Shown: piece by piece, positions 15,368-23,894 of the stretch
Layout of the letters: every line of letters starts with the position of its first letter
How positions within the stretch are numbered: the stretch's first letter is position 1
Assembly (NCBI GenBank): GCA_001798135.1
Contig: MGRJ01000005.1
Coordinates: 1-50,703, forward strand
Direction: 5' to 3'
Length of the DNA: 50,703 bases
From: Deltaproteobacteria bacterium RIFCSPHIGHO2_02_FULL_40_28
GTDB taxonomy: Bacteria; UBA10199; 2-12-FULL-40-28
Notes under the pieces: model-generated
The model's database searches: none
Seen by the model: only the letters and a program-made list of their open reading frames with translations
What the model was told of the DNA's origin: nothing
Translations under genes and position numbers: made by a program

Positions 15368-15919
15368 TTAAATGTTATTAAAGTAAGTTTTTGTATTTTC
15401 ATAATATTCATCTAATTCCCATTTTAATGGGTTGTCATTAATGTATTCTCTGATCTGATTAAAATCATTTTCATTTCGAATAATATGTTCGTAATAATTG
15501 CGTTGCCAGAGACGTTTTGTGAAAGATGGCCATTGGTTGTATTTTACATTATGTGAATAACGGTTTGTTGTGAATGATTTAAATTGATGGACAATGTCGA
15601 ATAATGAAAACGTAGGGGCAGGCCCCTGTGCCTGCCCGTTATTTGGGCAACCACGGGGGGTTGCCCCTACCAAACCAATAATTCCATGTATGTGGTTTGG
15701 CATAATGACAAATTCGTCCAATTGAATTCTATCAATATGGTTTGGTAAATCATTCCATGTTGCCATTACGATTCTACCAAAATCATTTAAAACCATTTCT
15801 GCTGCAATTATTTCCCCAAACAAACATTCTCTATTTTGAACACATATTGTTACTATATTCCCCCCTCCCTTGAGGGGGAGGGGGTTGGGGGAGGGTGAAA
15901 ATTCCAAATTACCCCTCAC
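15368..15919 (-). CDS. REP-associated tyrosine transposase (RAYT), copy B, with a REP inside its own gene
   Basis: It is a close relative of the copy at 14240, with the same motifs: VTICVQNRECLFGEI, EFVIMPNHIHGIIGLV, RLWQRNYYEHIIRNE and YINDNPLKWELDEY. The first third has diverged from copy A (IIAAEMVLNDFGRIVMATW) and instead matches the fragment at 1-123. The REP-derived block ATPRGCPNNGQAQGPAP follows the HUH motif in frame. The N-terminus (RGNLEFSPSPNPLPL) is translated repeat DNA with only a GTG start. The shared insertion implies that the REP entered before the gene duplicated. Confidence 0.75.
   Translation of the reverse strand: MRGNLEFSPSPNPLPLKGGGNIVTICVQNRECLFGEIIAAEMVLNDFGRIVMATWNDLPNHIDRIQLDEFVIMPNHIHGIIGLVGATPRGCPNNGQAQGPAPTFSLFDIVHQFKSFTTNRYSHNVKYNQWPSFTKRLWQRNYYEHIIRNENDFNQIREYINDNPLKWELDEYYENTKTYFNNI
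15612..15670. repeat. 59-bp GTAGGGGC composite palindrome inside RAYT copy B
   Basis: It is identical to 14457-14515 and lies in frame after the HIHGIIGLV motif. Confidence 0.9.
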
Positions 15920-15950
15920 CCTGCACCCTCTCCCCCAAGGGGAGAGGGGA
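15860..15950. repeat. CCCTCTCCC/GGGAGAGGG paired repeat upstream of RAYT copy B
   Basis: It is nearly identical to 14698-14795 and supplies the apparent GTG start and first residues of the transposase frame. Confidence 0.85.
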
Positions 15951-15980
15951 ATTATATAGTAAAAAAATAAATTTTTAATG

Positions 15981-16039
15981 GTAGGGGCAGGCCCCTGTGC
16001 CTGCCCGTTATTTGGGCAACCACGGGGGGTTGCCCCTAC
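15981..16039. repeat. 59-bp GTAGGGGC composite palindrome, free-standing
   Basis: It has the same 59 bases as the copies inside the two RAYT genes, here in non-coding DNA between a RAYT gene and the gene ending at 16110. Confidence 0.9.
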
Positions 16040-16109
16040 GGATTAATGATGGTGTTGATGTTTTGGAATGTGTAGAAATGGGAATAGAATTATTGTTTAT
16101 CGAAAAAAA

Positions 16110-16940
16110 TTAAGTGCGAGCTACAGCAGCATCTATGGCTTCATTATGACTTGCAACTGCAACACCAAATTTGTCACATCTTGCTTCTATTTCTTCTACA
16201 AAACTAGTTGAGAATCCAGGGCCATAGCTTCCTACCTGGGTAGTATAATAATTACTACCTGAGGTATCAGTTCCAGGAGGAAAGAGTGTTTCATAAAAAG
16301 CAATGGCTTTTAGGGTAGCAGGGCCAACACTTCCATCAGCAGCTAATTTGTAATCGGTATAACTTTCCCCTGTAGGAAGATTGGGATTTGTTCCTAAGGC
16401 AAAGGCATAGTACAAAGCTTTATTCAACGTATTTTGATAACCAGCTCGTGTGAGAGCGCCTCCTGTTAACCCAGATTTAACAGGCTCGGGCACAAAAGTT
16501 TCAATTTTTGTACCTACTGGAGCAGTGGGTGGTGGATCTGCAGGTCTAGTAGTAGCAACCCGCGATCCTGTATGCCTCTCCCGAGTAGCCTGGTAAGCCT
16601 CTCTGGCAGACCCAAATTGTTTTTTTGCATCCCCAATGGCATTTCGGGTTCCGGAACCATCTCGATAAGCCCTCCTCGCTTGAGACAACTCTGCTTTTTC
16701 TTGATGGAAGGCACTTTCTGCGGTTCGTCCAGCAGCTGTTGCTTCTCTTGCTAAACGTAAATGTTTGGCTTGGCCAACTGTAATGTTTTTGGCTTGAGCT
16801 TCAGCTACATCTTCCTCATAATGCTCTGCAGATTTATGAAGCTTGTCACTTGCACTGCTTAAGCCCTCACCCATCTTTCCAAATAAATCTCCCAAAACTT
16901 TTCCAGGATGAGGGGGTAGTTTAATTTTTGGTGATGACAT
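16110..16940 (-). CDS. Unknown protein with a possible peptidoglycan-binding-like C-terminal segment
   Basis: I do not recognise the family. The ATG at 16940 has AAGGAG upstream. There is no signal peptide. Residues about 20-125 are helical and rich in Ala, Glu and Arg (probable coiled coil: EDVAEAQAKNITVGQAKHLR, AESAFHQEKAELSQARRAYR). Residues 130-155 form a Pro/Thr linker. Residues 160-276 hold TRAGYQNTLNKALYYAFALG and YKLAADGSVGPATLKAIAFY; the 'DG.VGPAT..A' pattern recalls peptidoglycan-binding domain 1, but the match is weak. The style resembles the leaderless unknown proteins at 544, 32297 and 45988. Confidence 0.65.
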   Translation of the reverse strand: MSSPKIKLPPHPGKVLGDLFGKMGEGLSSASDKLHKSAEHYEEDVAEAQAKNITVGQAKHLRLAREATAAGRTAESAFHQEKAELSQARRAYRDGSGTRNAIGDAKKQFGSAREAYQATRERHTGSRVATTRPADPPPTAPVGTKIETFVPEPVKSGLTGGALTRAGYQNTLNKALYYAFALGTNPNLPTGESYTDYKLAADGSVGPATLKAIAFYETLFPPGTDTSGSNYYTTQVGSYGPGFSTSFVEEIEARCDKFGVAVASHNEAIDAAVART

Positions 16941-17030
16941 AATAACTCCTTATATTTTGCTCAAAAAAGAAACTGATCCTCTATTCTTTGGACATAAACA
17001 GCAAAAAACATGCCATAGAATTTTATATTT

Positions 17031-17070
17031 CCCTCCCCCTTGAGGGGGGAGGGGCGGGGGAGAGGGTGAA
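17031..17070. repeat. Single CCCTCCCC/GGGGAGGG hairpin
   Basis: CCCTCCCCCTTGAGGGGGGAGG is followed by GCGGGGGAGAGGG. It is one half of the paired repeat seen at 15860-15950, in the gap between divergent genes. Confidence 0.7.
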
Positions 17071-17160
17071 ATGACCGTTGGATTTCCAACACCTAGGCAA
17101 AAAATGCCTATTTATTTGTTATCTTGATTAAACCCATCCAAATGATTAACATAACCTTAA

Positions 17161-17343
17161 ATGACTCAGAAAAAAACCTTCAAAGAAATTCGTAAAACAG
17201 TTGGACAGACGACAGAATCCCATCTTCAGCGATTTTATACCTTGTATTCTTTTATCAAATCCTTCAAAAATAAAATACCTCATGAACCCAACATTAAACC
17301 CATTCGAAAAATTATTGGTCGAATTAATTTGCGCCAAAGTTGA
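17161..17343 (+). CDS. Possible small basic protein (60 aa) ahead of a nucleotidyltransferase
   Basis: This short frame starts MTQKKTFKEIRKTVGQTTES and is rich in Lys/Arg. It overlaps the next gene by 62 bases in another frame. The coding-like composition and the ATG near the end of the upstream spacer make it plausible as a partner protein, but no family is recognised and it could be chance. There is no strong ribosome site. Confidence 0.35.
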   Translation: MTQKKTFKEIRKTVGQTTESHLQRFYTLYSFIKSFKNKIPHEPNIKPIRKIIGRINLRQS

Positions 17344-17740
17344 ATTTATCACCGTAGGTGGAATGGCATGCGTTATGAATGGCTATATCCGTGCAACAGA
17401 AGATGTAGATATTCTCATTAAAAAAAATATAGAAAATATCAAAAAACTAGTGAACTTTTTATCTTCCTATGGTGAAGGATATGGCTCCCAATTACAAGAT
17501 TCTGATTTTGAATATGAGGAAGGTGCTGTGAGATTGATCGAACAATTTCCAATTGATATTTTTGTGATTATGGGTGGAAATCGTTATGAAGATTTAACTA
17601 AATTTGTACAAACTATCGATGTGGCTGGTTATCCAATCCCATTCTTAAATGCAGAAGGTCTCATTCAACTCAAAAAAAATTCAGTTCGTGAAAAAGATAA
17701 AATTGATGTTTTGAATCTTAAAAAATTACACGATTTATAA
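17282..17740 (+). CDS. Nucleotidyltransferase-fold protein (AbiEii/MNT-like)
   Basis: From the ATG at 17282 the 152-residue product reads NPFEKLLVELICAKVEFITV, then GGMACVMNGYIRATEDVDIL. The 'VGG.A....G..R.T.D.D' pattern is the catalytic signature of minimal nucleotidyltransferases, with metal-binding Asp residues in TEDVDIL. A second acidic strand (PIDIFVIMGG) and a C-terminal KKNSVREKDKIDVLNLKKL helix follow. Relatives act as antitoxins or toxins, or modify tRNA or proteins by AMP transfer. No HEPN partner is adjacent; the only neighbour is the small overlapping frame. It converges with the PIN/RHH pair. Confidence 0.78.
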   Translation: MNPTLNPFEKLLVELICAKVEFITVGGMACVMNGYIRATEDVDILIKKNIENIKKLVNFLSSYGEGYGSQLQDSDFEYEEGAVRLIEQFPIDIFVIMGGNRYEDLTKFVQTIDVAGYPIPFLNAEGLIQLKKNSVREKDKIDVLNLKKLHDL

Positions 17741-18148
17741 TTATCTCAAATAGTTTTTCTCATAAGACCAAAATTGGGCGGGTTGAAGAATGTCTATTCC
17801 TTGATAGTTTTTAATGATTAATAAATCCTTGTCACCCGTGATCAGACATTGGCAATGGCCTTCAGCGGCAGTGGCCAAGATAAAATCATCATCAGGATCT
17901 CGACTCACTTTAGAAAAAAGCCGTGGTGTTTTAACCACAAACCATCTGCTCATCAACAAATCGATGATTTGCTGAATATCAGTAGGGCGATAACGAAATT
18001 TTTTTCTTAAATTTTCATGGAGCTCATCCAGAATAAATTGAGAACCCACAAGGATATGGTGAATAGCACAATGTTCAAATAACTCGGCACAAACCCCTCT
18101 TGCAATAAAGGCTGCAATCAAAACATTTGTATCAAAAACAATCCTCAT
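17741..18148 (-). CDS. PIN-domain toxin (VapC-like, PIN_3 type)
   Basis: This 135-residue protein opens RIVFDTNVLIAAFIARG, with the first catalytic Asp at residue 6. A Glu-containing helix (QFILDELHENLRKKF) follows, then RDPDDDFILATAAEG and CLITGDKDLL with the further metal-binding Asp residues. PIN nucleases of this kind cleave RNA. The start overlaps the antitoxin stop by four bases (ATGA). The gene converges on the nucleotidyltransferase with no gap. Confidence 0.9.
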   Translation of the reverse strand: MRIVFDTNVLIAAFIARGVCAELFEHCAIHHILVGSQFILDELHENLRKKFRYRPTDIQQIIDLLMSRWFVVKTPRLFSKVSRDPDDDFILATAAEGHCQCLITGDKDLLIIKNYQGIDILQPAQFWSYEKNYLR

Positions 18149-18357
18149 GAAACTTTATTGAAAACATCTTCATCCGTATAAACTTCTTTGGCCTTTGATA
18201 ACATTTGCTTTCGCAATTTTCTGAATTGACGCAAAAAAAGATAATCTCGTAATGACTCACGAATTAAATAGCTCTTGGCTATCCCTTCTTCACGACAGAT
18301 TTTATCGAGATCTTTTTTGATTTTTAACGGCAAACTGATTGTAAGAGTTTGTCTCAT
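18145..18357 (-). CDS. Ribbon-helix-helix antitoxin of the PIN pair
   Basis: From the ATG at 18357 it reads RQTLTISLPLKIKKDLDKIC, then REEGIAKSYLIRESLRDYLF: a CopG/Arc-type ribbon-helix-helix of about 45 residues. A basic and then acidic tail (YTDEDVFNKV) probably holds the toxin. An upstream GTG (18396) would add 13 residues that run over the operator-like site, so the ATG is preferred. The pair lies directly downstream of uvrA on the same strand. Confidence 0.85.
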   Translation of the reverse strand: MRQTLTISLPLKIKKDLDKICREEGIAKSYLIRESLRDYLFLRQFRKLRKQMLSKAKEVYTDEDVFNKVS

Positions 18358-18364
18358 GACTGTA

Positions 18365-18375
18365 TTACATTGTAA
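18365..18375. promoter_or_regulatory. Possible operator for the PIN/RHH pair
   Basis: TTACA-T-TGTAA is a perfect inverted repeat eight bases upstream of the antitoxin ATG, where an RHH autorepressor would bind. Confidence 0.4.
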
Positions 18376-18392
18376 CACAAATAGCGAAAAAG

Positions 18393-21212
18393 TCAAGATA
18401 AGTGCTTTTTAAGATAGGCACCTGTATAAGAAGCTTTGTTTTTGGCCACAATTTCTGGGGTACCACAAGCAACCACCTCGCCCCCGCAATCACCACCCTC
18501 GGGCCCTAAATCGATAATGTAATCGGCACACTTAATCACATCTAAATTATGTTCAATCACAACAACAGTATTTCCAGCGTCCACCAATTGATTGAGCACG
18601 TTCAAAAGTTTGGAGATATCATCAAAGTGCAAACCAGTTGTGGGTTCATCCAAAACAAAAATTGTTTTTCCTGTAGAACGTTTAGAAAGTTCTTTTGCTA
18701 ATTTAATTCTTTGAGCCTCACCACCCGAAAGGGTAGTTGCCTGCTGACCCAAGTGAATATAATCAAGCCCCACCTCTTGCAAAGTTTCTAACTTGGGTTT
18801 GATGGCTGGAATATTTTTAAAAAAATCTGCAGCCTCACCCACTGTCATAAATAAAACATCCGAAATACTTTTTCCCTTATAAGTAATTTCTAAAGTTTCA
18901 CGATTGTAGCGCCTGCCATGGCAGGTTTCACACTCCACATACACATCAGGTAAAAAATGCATTTCAATGCGAATAATGCCATCACCCTCACAGGCCTCAC
19001 ACCGCCCACCCTTGACATTAAAGGAATAGCGGCCGGGTGTATATCCCCTGGCTTTAGAGTCTGGAAGATTGGCAAATAAATCCCGGATGGGAGAAAATAA
19101 TCCTGTATACGTAGCCGGATTAGACCGCGGTGTTCTTCCAATAGGAGATTGATCAATGTTAATGGCCTTATCAACAAAATCCAGGCCCTCAATGCGATCA
19201 TGTTTTCCCGCTAAAATTTTAGAACCATACAAACGCTGAGCAAGAGCCGGATACAAGGTATCGTTTACAAGAGATGATTTTCCAGATCCTGAAACACCAG
19301 TAACGCAAATAAATTGCCCAAGCGGAATTTCAACATCCAAATTTTGAAGATTATGACAACTCACTCCATGAATCACAATTTTACGTAGCCCCTGGGGTCT
19401 CCTTTGTTTGGGAACGGGGATCATTTTTTCACCAGATAAATATTTTCCTGTAACCGATTTTTTATTTTTAATAATTTCTGCAAAGGTTCCTTCGGCTACA
19501 ATTTCTCCACCATGTAACCCCGCTCCTGGGCCCATATCAATGATGTAATCAGCAGCTCGCATGGTATCTTCATCGTGCTCAACCACCAAAACTGTATTTC
19601 CCAAATCACGTAATTTTTTCAGAGTTGCCAACAAGCGGTCGTTATCTTTTTGATGTAATCCAATACTGGGTTCATCTAAAATATAAAGCACACCCACAAG
19701 AGCTGAGCCAATTTGAGTAGCTAAACGAATTCTTTGGCCCTCACCACCCGAAAGAGTAGAAGAAGTACGATCAAGGGTGATGTAATCTAAACCCACATCA
19801 ACTAAAAATTGGAGACGCTCTTCTAATTCTTTTAAAATGCGCCGGGCAATGGCTTGATCTTTTTTACTTAACTTAAGTTCTGAAATAAAAACTTTTGCGG
19901 CTTTTGTTGTTTGTTCACAAAATTGATGAATGGATTTTCCTCCAATTAAAATACTCAAAGATTTAGGAGCTAATCTTGCCCCCTTACAAGCAGAGCAGGG
20001 TTGAATGTTCATGAATTTTTCCAACTCTTCACGAAGCCAATCGGAATCACTCTCCCGATAACGACGGGAAAGGCTTGGCATCACTCCCTCGAAGGGGGCC
20101 GAATAATAATGGCGCCCCTCACCCCGATCCATCATAAATTGAATTTCCTCACTGCCCGATCCTCCTAAAATAATATCATGAATTTGTTTGGAAAGATTTT
20201 TATAGGGAGTGTTAATATCGAAACGATAATGTTTGGCTAAAGAGTTAATGAGATTTAAATAATAAAGCGATGATCTGGCAGCCAGCGGCACAATGGCTCC
20301 CTCCCGTAAACTTAAGTTGGGATTGGGCACTACTAATTCGGGATCAAAAAACATTTTTGTACCCAAGCCATCACATTCTGTGCACGCTCCCTGTGGGCTA
20401 TTAAACGAAAACATTTGGGGCTCAATGGATGGATAACTAATGCCACAATCCACACAGGCATTGCGCGAAGAAAAAAGGACTTCGTCCTTTGTACTTAAAT
20501 CTTCAATTTTCACCAATCCATCAGAGTAGCGTAGTGCCGTCTCCAACGAATCAGACAATCTTATTTCAATTCCTTTTTTAATTACTAAACGATCAACGAT
20601 AATGTCGATGGTGTGTTTTTTTTGTTTATTGAGCTTGGGAATATTTTCAAGATCCACTACCTCCCCATCAATTTTCACACGTACAAATCCGTCTTTTTTA
20701 ATTTGAGCGAGTTCTTTTTGATATTCTCCCTTTCGATCACGCACCAAGGGAGAGTTAAGATGAATTCTGGTTCCTTCAGGAAGTTCTAAAATATGATCCA
20801 CCATCTGGCTTACTGTTTGTAAGGTAATGGGCTTATTACATTGGTAACAATGAACCTGACCAATACGTGCATACAGCAAACGCAAGTAATCATAAATTTC
20901 AGTTACTGTGCCAACGGTGGAACGGGGGTTATGACTGGAGGCTTTTTGTTCAATAGAAATAGCAGGAGAAAGCCCTTCAATAAAATCAACATCGGGTTTG
21001 CCCATTTGCTCCAAAAACTGGCGGGCATAGGCCGAAAGCGATTCTACATAACGACGTTGCCCTTCGGCATAAATGGTATCAAAGGCCAGAGATGATTTGC
21101 CAGAACCCGAAAGCCCAGTAATCACAATAAGTTGATTCCTTGGGATTTTAACATCGATGTTCTTTAAATTATGCTGGCGCGCCCCTTTAACAAAAATGTG
21201 CTGTGGTTCCAT
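18393..21212 (-). CDS. uvrA: Excinuclease ABC subunit A (UvrA)
   Basis: This is a full-length UvrA (939 aa) with two ABC ATPase modules. Walker A motifs are GLSGSGKSS near residue 33 and GVSGSGKSS near 640. ABC signatures are [18 protein letters not shown] and [17 protein letters not shown]. Zinc-finger Cys pairs are visible (CVDC...CTEC, CSAC, CEAC...CETC). It finds bulky DNA damage with UvrB. It is transcribed divergently from the TetR gene at 21311, and the RHH/PIN pair lies just downstream. Confidence 0.97.
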   Translation of the reverse strand: MEPQHIFVKGARQHNLKNIDVKIPRNQLIVITGLSGSGKSSLAFDTIYAEGQRRYVESLSAYARQFLEQMGKPDVDFIEGLSPAISIEQKASSHNPRSTVGTVTEIYDYLRLLYARIGQVHCYQCNKPITLQTVSQMVDHILELPEGTRIHLNSPLVRDRKGEYQKELAQIKKDGFVRVKIDGEVVDLENIPKLNKQKKHTIDIIVDRLVIKKGIEIRLSDSLETALRYSDGLVKIEDLSTKDEVLFSSRNACVDCGISYPSIEPQMFSFNSPQGACTECDGLGTKMFFDPELVVPNPNLSLREGAIVPLAARSSLYYLNLINSLAKHYRFDINTPYKNLSKQIHDIILGGSGSEEIQFMMDRGEGRHYYSAPFEGVMPSLSRRYRESDSDWLREELEKFMNIQPCSACKGARLAPKSLSILIGGKSIHQFCEQTTKAAKVFISELKLSKKDQAIARRILKELEERLQFLVDVGLDYITLDRTSSTLSGGEGQRIRLATQIGSALVGVLYILDEPSIGLHQKDNDRLLATLKKLRDLGNTVLVVEHDEDTMRAADYIIDMGPGAGLHGGEIVAEGTFAEIIKNKKSVTGKYLSGEKMIPVPKQRRPQGLRKIVIHGVSCHNLQNLDVEIPLGQFICVTGVSGSGKSSLVNDTLYPALAQRLYGSKILAGKHDRIEGLDFVDKAINIDQSPIGRTPRSNPATYTGLFSPIRDLFANLPDSKARGYTPGRYSFNVKGGRCEACEGDGIIRIEMHFLPDVYVECETCHGRRYNRETLEITYKGKSISDVLFMTVGEAADFFKNIPAIKPKLETLQEVGLDYIHLGQQATTLSGGEAQRIKLAKELSKRSTGKTIFVLDEPTTGLHFDDISKLLNVLNQLVDAGNTVVVIEHNLDVIKCADYIIDLGPEGGDCGGEVVACGTPEIVAKNKASYTGAYLKKHLS

Positions 21213-21266
21213 GGTAACTGGTTAGTATCGTCTGATTAACTTTAAAATTCAAGGCCCGAGATAAAT

Positions 21267-21302
21267 AAGCATTTGACACCGTTTGATGCTTCTGACTAGA
21301 AA
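21267..21302. promoter_or_regulatory. TetR promoter with a palindromic operator
   Basis: AAGCAT (21267-21272) and ATGCTT (21286-21291) are exact inverted arms of a 25-base imperfect palindrome that covers TTGACA (21273-21278). A weak -10, TAGAAA, is 18 bases downstream. The placement is typical for TetR autoregulation. Confidence 0.5.
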
Positions 21303-21310
21303 ACTAAAGT

Positions 21311-21970
21311 ATGAATCGCAAAAAGAGGGAGCAACTTATTCTTGATGCCGGCATTCGTATTTTTTCCCGCCATGGTTTTTCTGAATCAAGCGTTTCTGAT
21401 GTGATTAGAGAAGCAGGAGTAGCCAGAGGTACTTTTTATCTTTACTTTAAAAGCAAGGACGAATTGTTTGAAGCCCTGCTCTCGCGCTTGTTAGAACAAT
21501 TAAACTTAGCACTCTCTCATATTCAACTCCCTCCAGAAACTCCTATTGCCATGAGAAGTACAGAGTATCGTAAACTTGCATCTGAGTTTATTCAAACCCT
21601 GATTAAAAATAAAATCTTGGTCAAAATGCTGTTGATCGAGTCTCAAAATTGGGAAGCTCATTTTCAAGAAAAACTGCATCTGTTTTACGATCAAACCACT
21701 CAACATATTTGCCAAAAAATTGAACATGGTGTGAAAACAGGTTTCTTTCGCGCCTGTCATAGTCCAACAGTTGCTCGTATTTTGGTAGGAAGTATTAAAG
21801 AAACTATCATGGCCTGGTTTATTTCAGATCAATTTGAAATTGAACCCGTCATTCATGAACTAATTAATTTTGTGCTCTTTGGTTCCACCCAACACACTCC
21901 TCTCGAAGTTTCTGATAGCCTAGCAGAATCTAAAGCAACCACTCGCATTCCGCTTGGAAATTTTCATTAA
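21311..21970 (+). CDS. TetR/AcrR-family transcriptional regulator
   Basis: Residues 1-55 are a TetR helix-turn-helix: LILDAGIRIFSRHGFSESSV, then SDVIREAGVARGTFYLYFKS. The rest is a helical ligand-binding domain with no family-specific match. It is a 219-residue repressor, the normal size. The downstream radical SAM gene starts one base after its stop, so the two are co-transcribed and probably share regulation through the palindrome at 21267-21291. The ligand is unknown. Confidence 0.92.
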   Translation: MNRKKREQLILDAGIRIFSRHGFSESSVSDVIREAGVARGTFYLYFKSKDELFEALLSRLLEQLNLALSHIQLPPETPIAMRSTEYRKLASEFIQTLIKNKILVKMLLIESQNWEAHFQEKLHLFYDQTTQHICQKIEHGVKTGFFRACHSPTVARILVGSIKETIMAWFISDQFEIEPVIHELINFVLFGSTQHTPLEVSDSLAESKATTRIPLGNFH

Positions 21971-21971
21971 C

Positions 21972-22895
21972 ATGTTTTTATCTCAGAAAAAGTTTTTGCC
22001 TACAAAATATCAATTGCTTAAAAGTTATTTTTTTATCCGTGGGATTCCACAAAATGGTTTTGTTTCCATTGATGTCACCAATAAATGTAACTTGCGATGT
22101 AAACACTGTTATTTTTTTGAACAAGATGTAGAAGAACACGAACTAAAATCCGAGGAATGGTACGAAAAACTCATCGAGATGCAAAAAAATAAAACCATTC
22201 CATTTTTTGCCTGTACCTGGGTGGGGGGAGAACCCCTCCTTCGAAAAAATTTAATTGATAAAGGACGAAAGCTTTTCAAATATAACACCGTTGTCACTAA
22301 TGGATCATTTCCCATTCCCGATTGGAAAGATGTTAATTTTTATGTTTCCATCGATGGCGACGAAGCTCGTCACGATTTAGTACGTAATAAACCAGGCCTT
22401 TATCAAAAAATTAAAAAAACCATCACAGAATCACCAGTGCCTGTTACCGTTGCCTTTTGTATTAATAATCTCAACAAAGAATCTATTGAAACATGTTTTC
22501 ATGAATGGAGAAACCATCCCAATGTTAAAAATTTTTGTTTTGATTTTTATACACCCATCGATACCCTCGAAGATAATCTCACCCTGTCTTGGGAAACACG
22601 TGATGCCCTGGTTGATCAACTTCTTGCTTTGAAAAAACAATACCCTCAATTTTTAGCCATCGAACCTGAGGTTTTAGATTTAATGCGTTCAGAAAAATCA
22701 AAAAAAGTAACTGACACTTGTAGTTTTAGATACAGTGCTTCAGCCTTTGATCCTTCTGGAAACCGAAAAGCCAAGTGTATGTTAGGCGATGGGGCCGATT
22801 GTGACAGGTGTGGATGTGTTGTTCCCTTTTATCTCCATAGTCTGTCACATAAACCCACGGTTATTAAAAACGTTTTTAACAAAGTTTTTTCTTAA
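21972..22895 (+). CDS. Radical SAM enzyme with SPASM-like C-terminal Cys cluster
   Basis: The radical SAM motif CNLRCKHCYF (near residue 38) binds the 4Fe-4S cluster. VGGEPLLRKNL and VNFYVSIDGD are further conserved parts of the TIM barrel. At the C-terminus, Cys residues in DTCSFRYSASAFDPSGN and CMLGDGADCDRCGCVV look like a SPASM/twitch auxiliary cluster. The ATG at 21972 is preferred over a TTG at 21954 inside the TetR gene. The substrate is unknown. Such enzymes often modify peptides, and the next gene encodes a secreted tandem-repeat protein, but no direct link is shown. Other possible roles include lipid or cofactor maturation. Confidence 0.85.
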   Translation: MFLSQKKFLPTKYQLLKSYFFIRGIPQNGFVSIDVTNKCNLRCKHCYFFEQDVEEHELKSEEWYEKLIEMQKNKTIPFFACTWVGGEPLLRKNLIDKGRKLFKYNTVVTNGSFPIPDWKDVNFYVSIDGDEARHDLVRNKPGLYQKIKKTITESPVPVTVAFCINNLNKESIETCFHEWRNHPNVKNFCFDFYTPIDTLEDNLTLSWETRDALVDQLLALKKQYPQFLAIEPEVLDLMRSEKSKKVTDTCSFRYSASAFDPSGNRKAKCMLGDGADCDRCGCVVPFYLHSLSHKPTVIKNVFNKVFS

Positions 22896-22953
22896 AACTG
22901 TTTTTTGTCTTTGGGCGTTTCATTCTTTGAACAACTAACTAAAGGAGTTTTTT

Positions 22954-23811
22954 ATGAATTTAACCCTCTTTAAAAAAGCAACCCCCCTCTGGCTTCTTAT
23001 TGCTATGAGTATGCCCTTGGTGGCGGTAGCACAAGATCAAGATAATAATCCTCCAGGCGCTAAAGGTGGACCAGGTACCAATTGGGAAAATCCAAAAGGG
23101 CCAGAAGGTGGACCAGGCGCTTCCCCCAATCAACGTTATGACAAGGCCGATCGTAACCACGATGGCACTGTTGATGATACCGAAAAAGCCCGAGCCCAGG
23201 AAATTTTAGAAAATCGTCGGGATAACCGGGACCCTGACAACAACCCTCCAGGACCTAGAGGCGGAGAAGGTACAAATTGGGAAAACCCTCCGGGAGCTGA
23301 AGGTGGAGCAGGGGCATCCCCCAATGCAAAACCACCACTGGGTGAAAAAGCTGATTTAAATAACGATGGCACTGTTGATGATTTTGAAAAACGAAAAGCT
23401 ATTCAACACAGACAACACAATGGACATAGAGATCAAGATAACAATCCCCCAGGAGCTAAAGGCGGACCTGGAACAAACTGGGAAAATCCTAAAGGCCCAG
23501 CAGGTGGACCAGGAGCATCACCTGATCGTAGACATGATCGCGACAACAACCCTCCAGGAGCTAAAGGCGGACCTGGAACAAACTGGGAAAATCCCAAAGG
23601 CCCAGCAGGTGGACCAGGCGCATCACCTGATCGTAGACATGATCGCGACAACAATCCCCCAGGAGCTAAAGGCGGACCTGGAACAAACTGGGAAAATCCT
23701 AAAGGCCCAGCAGGTGGACCAGGCGCATCACCTAATCGTCATCCAAATGGTGGCGGCGGTGGCAACCCTCCAGGACCTCGTGGTGGCCCAGGTGGTGGTG
23801 GAAGACGGTAA
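22954..23811 (+). CDS. Secreted Gly/Pro-rich tandem-repeat protein with EF-hand-like loops
   Basis: A signal peptide (LWLLIAMSMPLVAVAQ, cleavage near residue 27) is followed by five copies of a roughly 35-residue unit, DNNPPGAKGGPGTNWENPKG then PAGGPGASP plus a short basic spacer. The first two units are diverged and separated by EF-hand/dockerin-like loops, DKADRNHDGTVDDTEK and EKADLNNDGTVDDFEK. The last three are near identical. The C-terminus is Gly/Arg-rich. AAAGGAG lies upstream of the ATG. It is probably exported and may bind calcium; the conserved TNWENP is the likely functional part. The family is not known to me. It lies 58 bases after the radical SAM gene in the same direction. Confidence 0.85.
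   Translation: MNLTLFKKATPLWLLIAMSMPLVAVAQDQDNNPPGAKGGPGTNWENPKGPEGGPGASPNQRYDKADRNHDGTVDDTEKARAQEILENRRDNRDPDNNPPGPRGGEGTNWENPPGAEGGAGASPNAKPPLGEKADLNNDGTVDDFEKRKAIQHRQHNGHRDQDNNPPGAKGGPGTNWENPKGPAGGPGASPDRRHDRDNNPPGAKGGPGTNWENPKGPAGGPGASPDRRHDRDNNPPGAKGGPGTNWENPKGPAGGPGASPNRHPNGGGGGNPPGPRGGPGGGGRR
23437..23751 (+). repeat. Three tandem 105-bp coding repeats
   Basis: Units begin at 23437, 23542 and 23647, exactly 105 bases (35 codons) apart, with only a few substitutions. Because the unit is a multiple of three, other frames also stay open here; those are shadows. Confidence 0.9.
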
Positions 23812-23818
23812 AAAAAAT

Positions 23819-23877
23819 GTAGGGGCAACCCCCCGTGGTTGCCCTTCTCATGGGCGGCTACAGGGGGCCGCCCCTAC
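23819..23877. repeat. GTAGGGGC composite palindrome
   Basis: This is a 59-bp unit with hairpins GGGGCAACCCCCCGTGGTTG and GGGCGGCTACAGGGGGCCGC. It lies between convergent genes and may also act as a terminator. Confidence 0.85.
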
Positions 23878-23894
23878 GGTTTGTAAGATTTATT

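Noticed and set aside
23437-23751. Regular direct repeats considered as a CRISPR array
   Set aside because: The units are adjacent without spacers, 105 bp long and coding.
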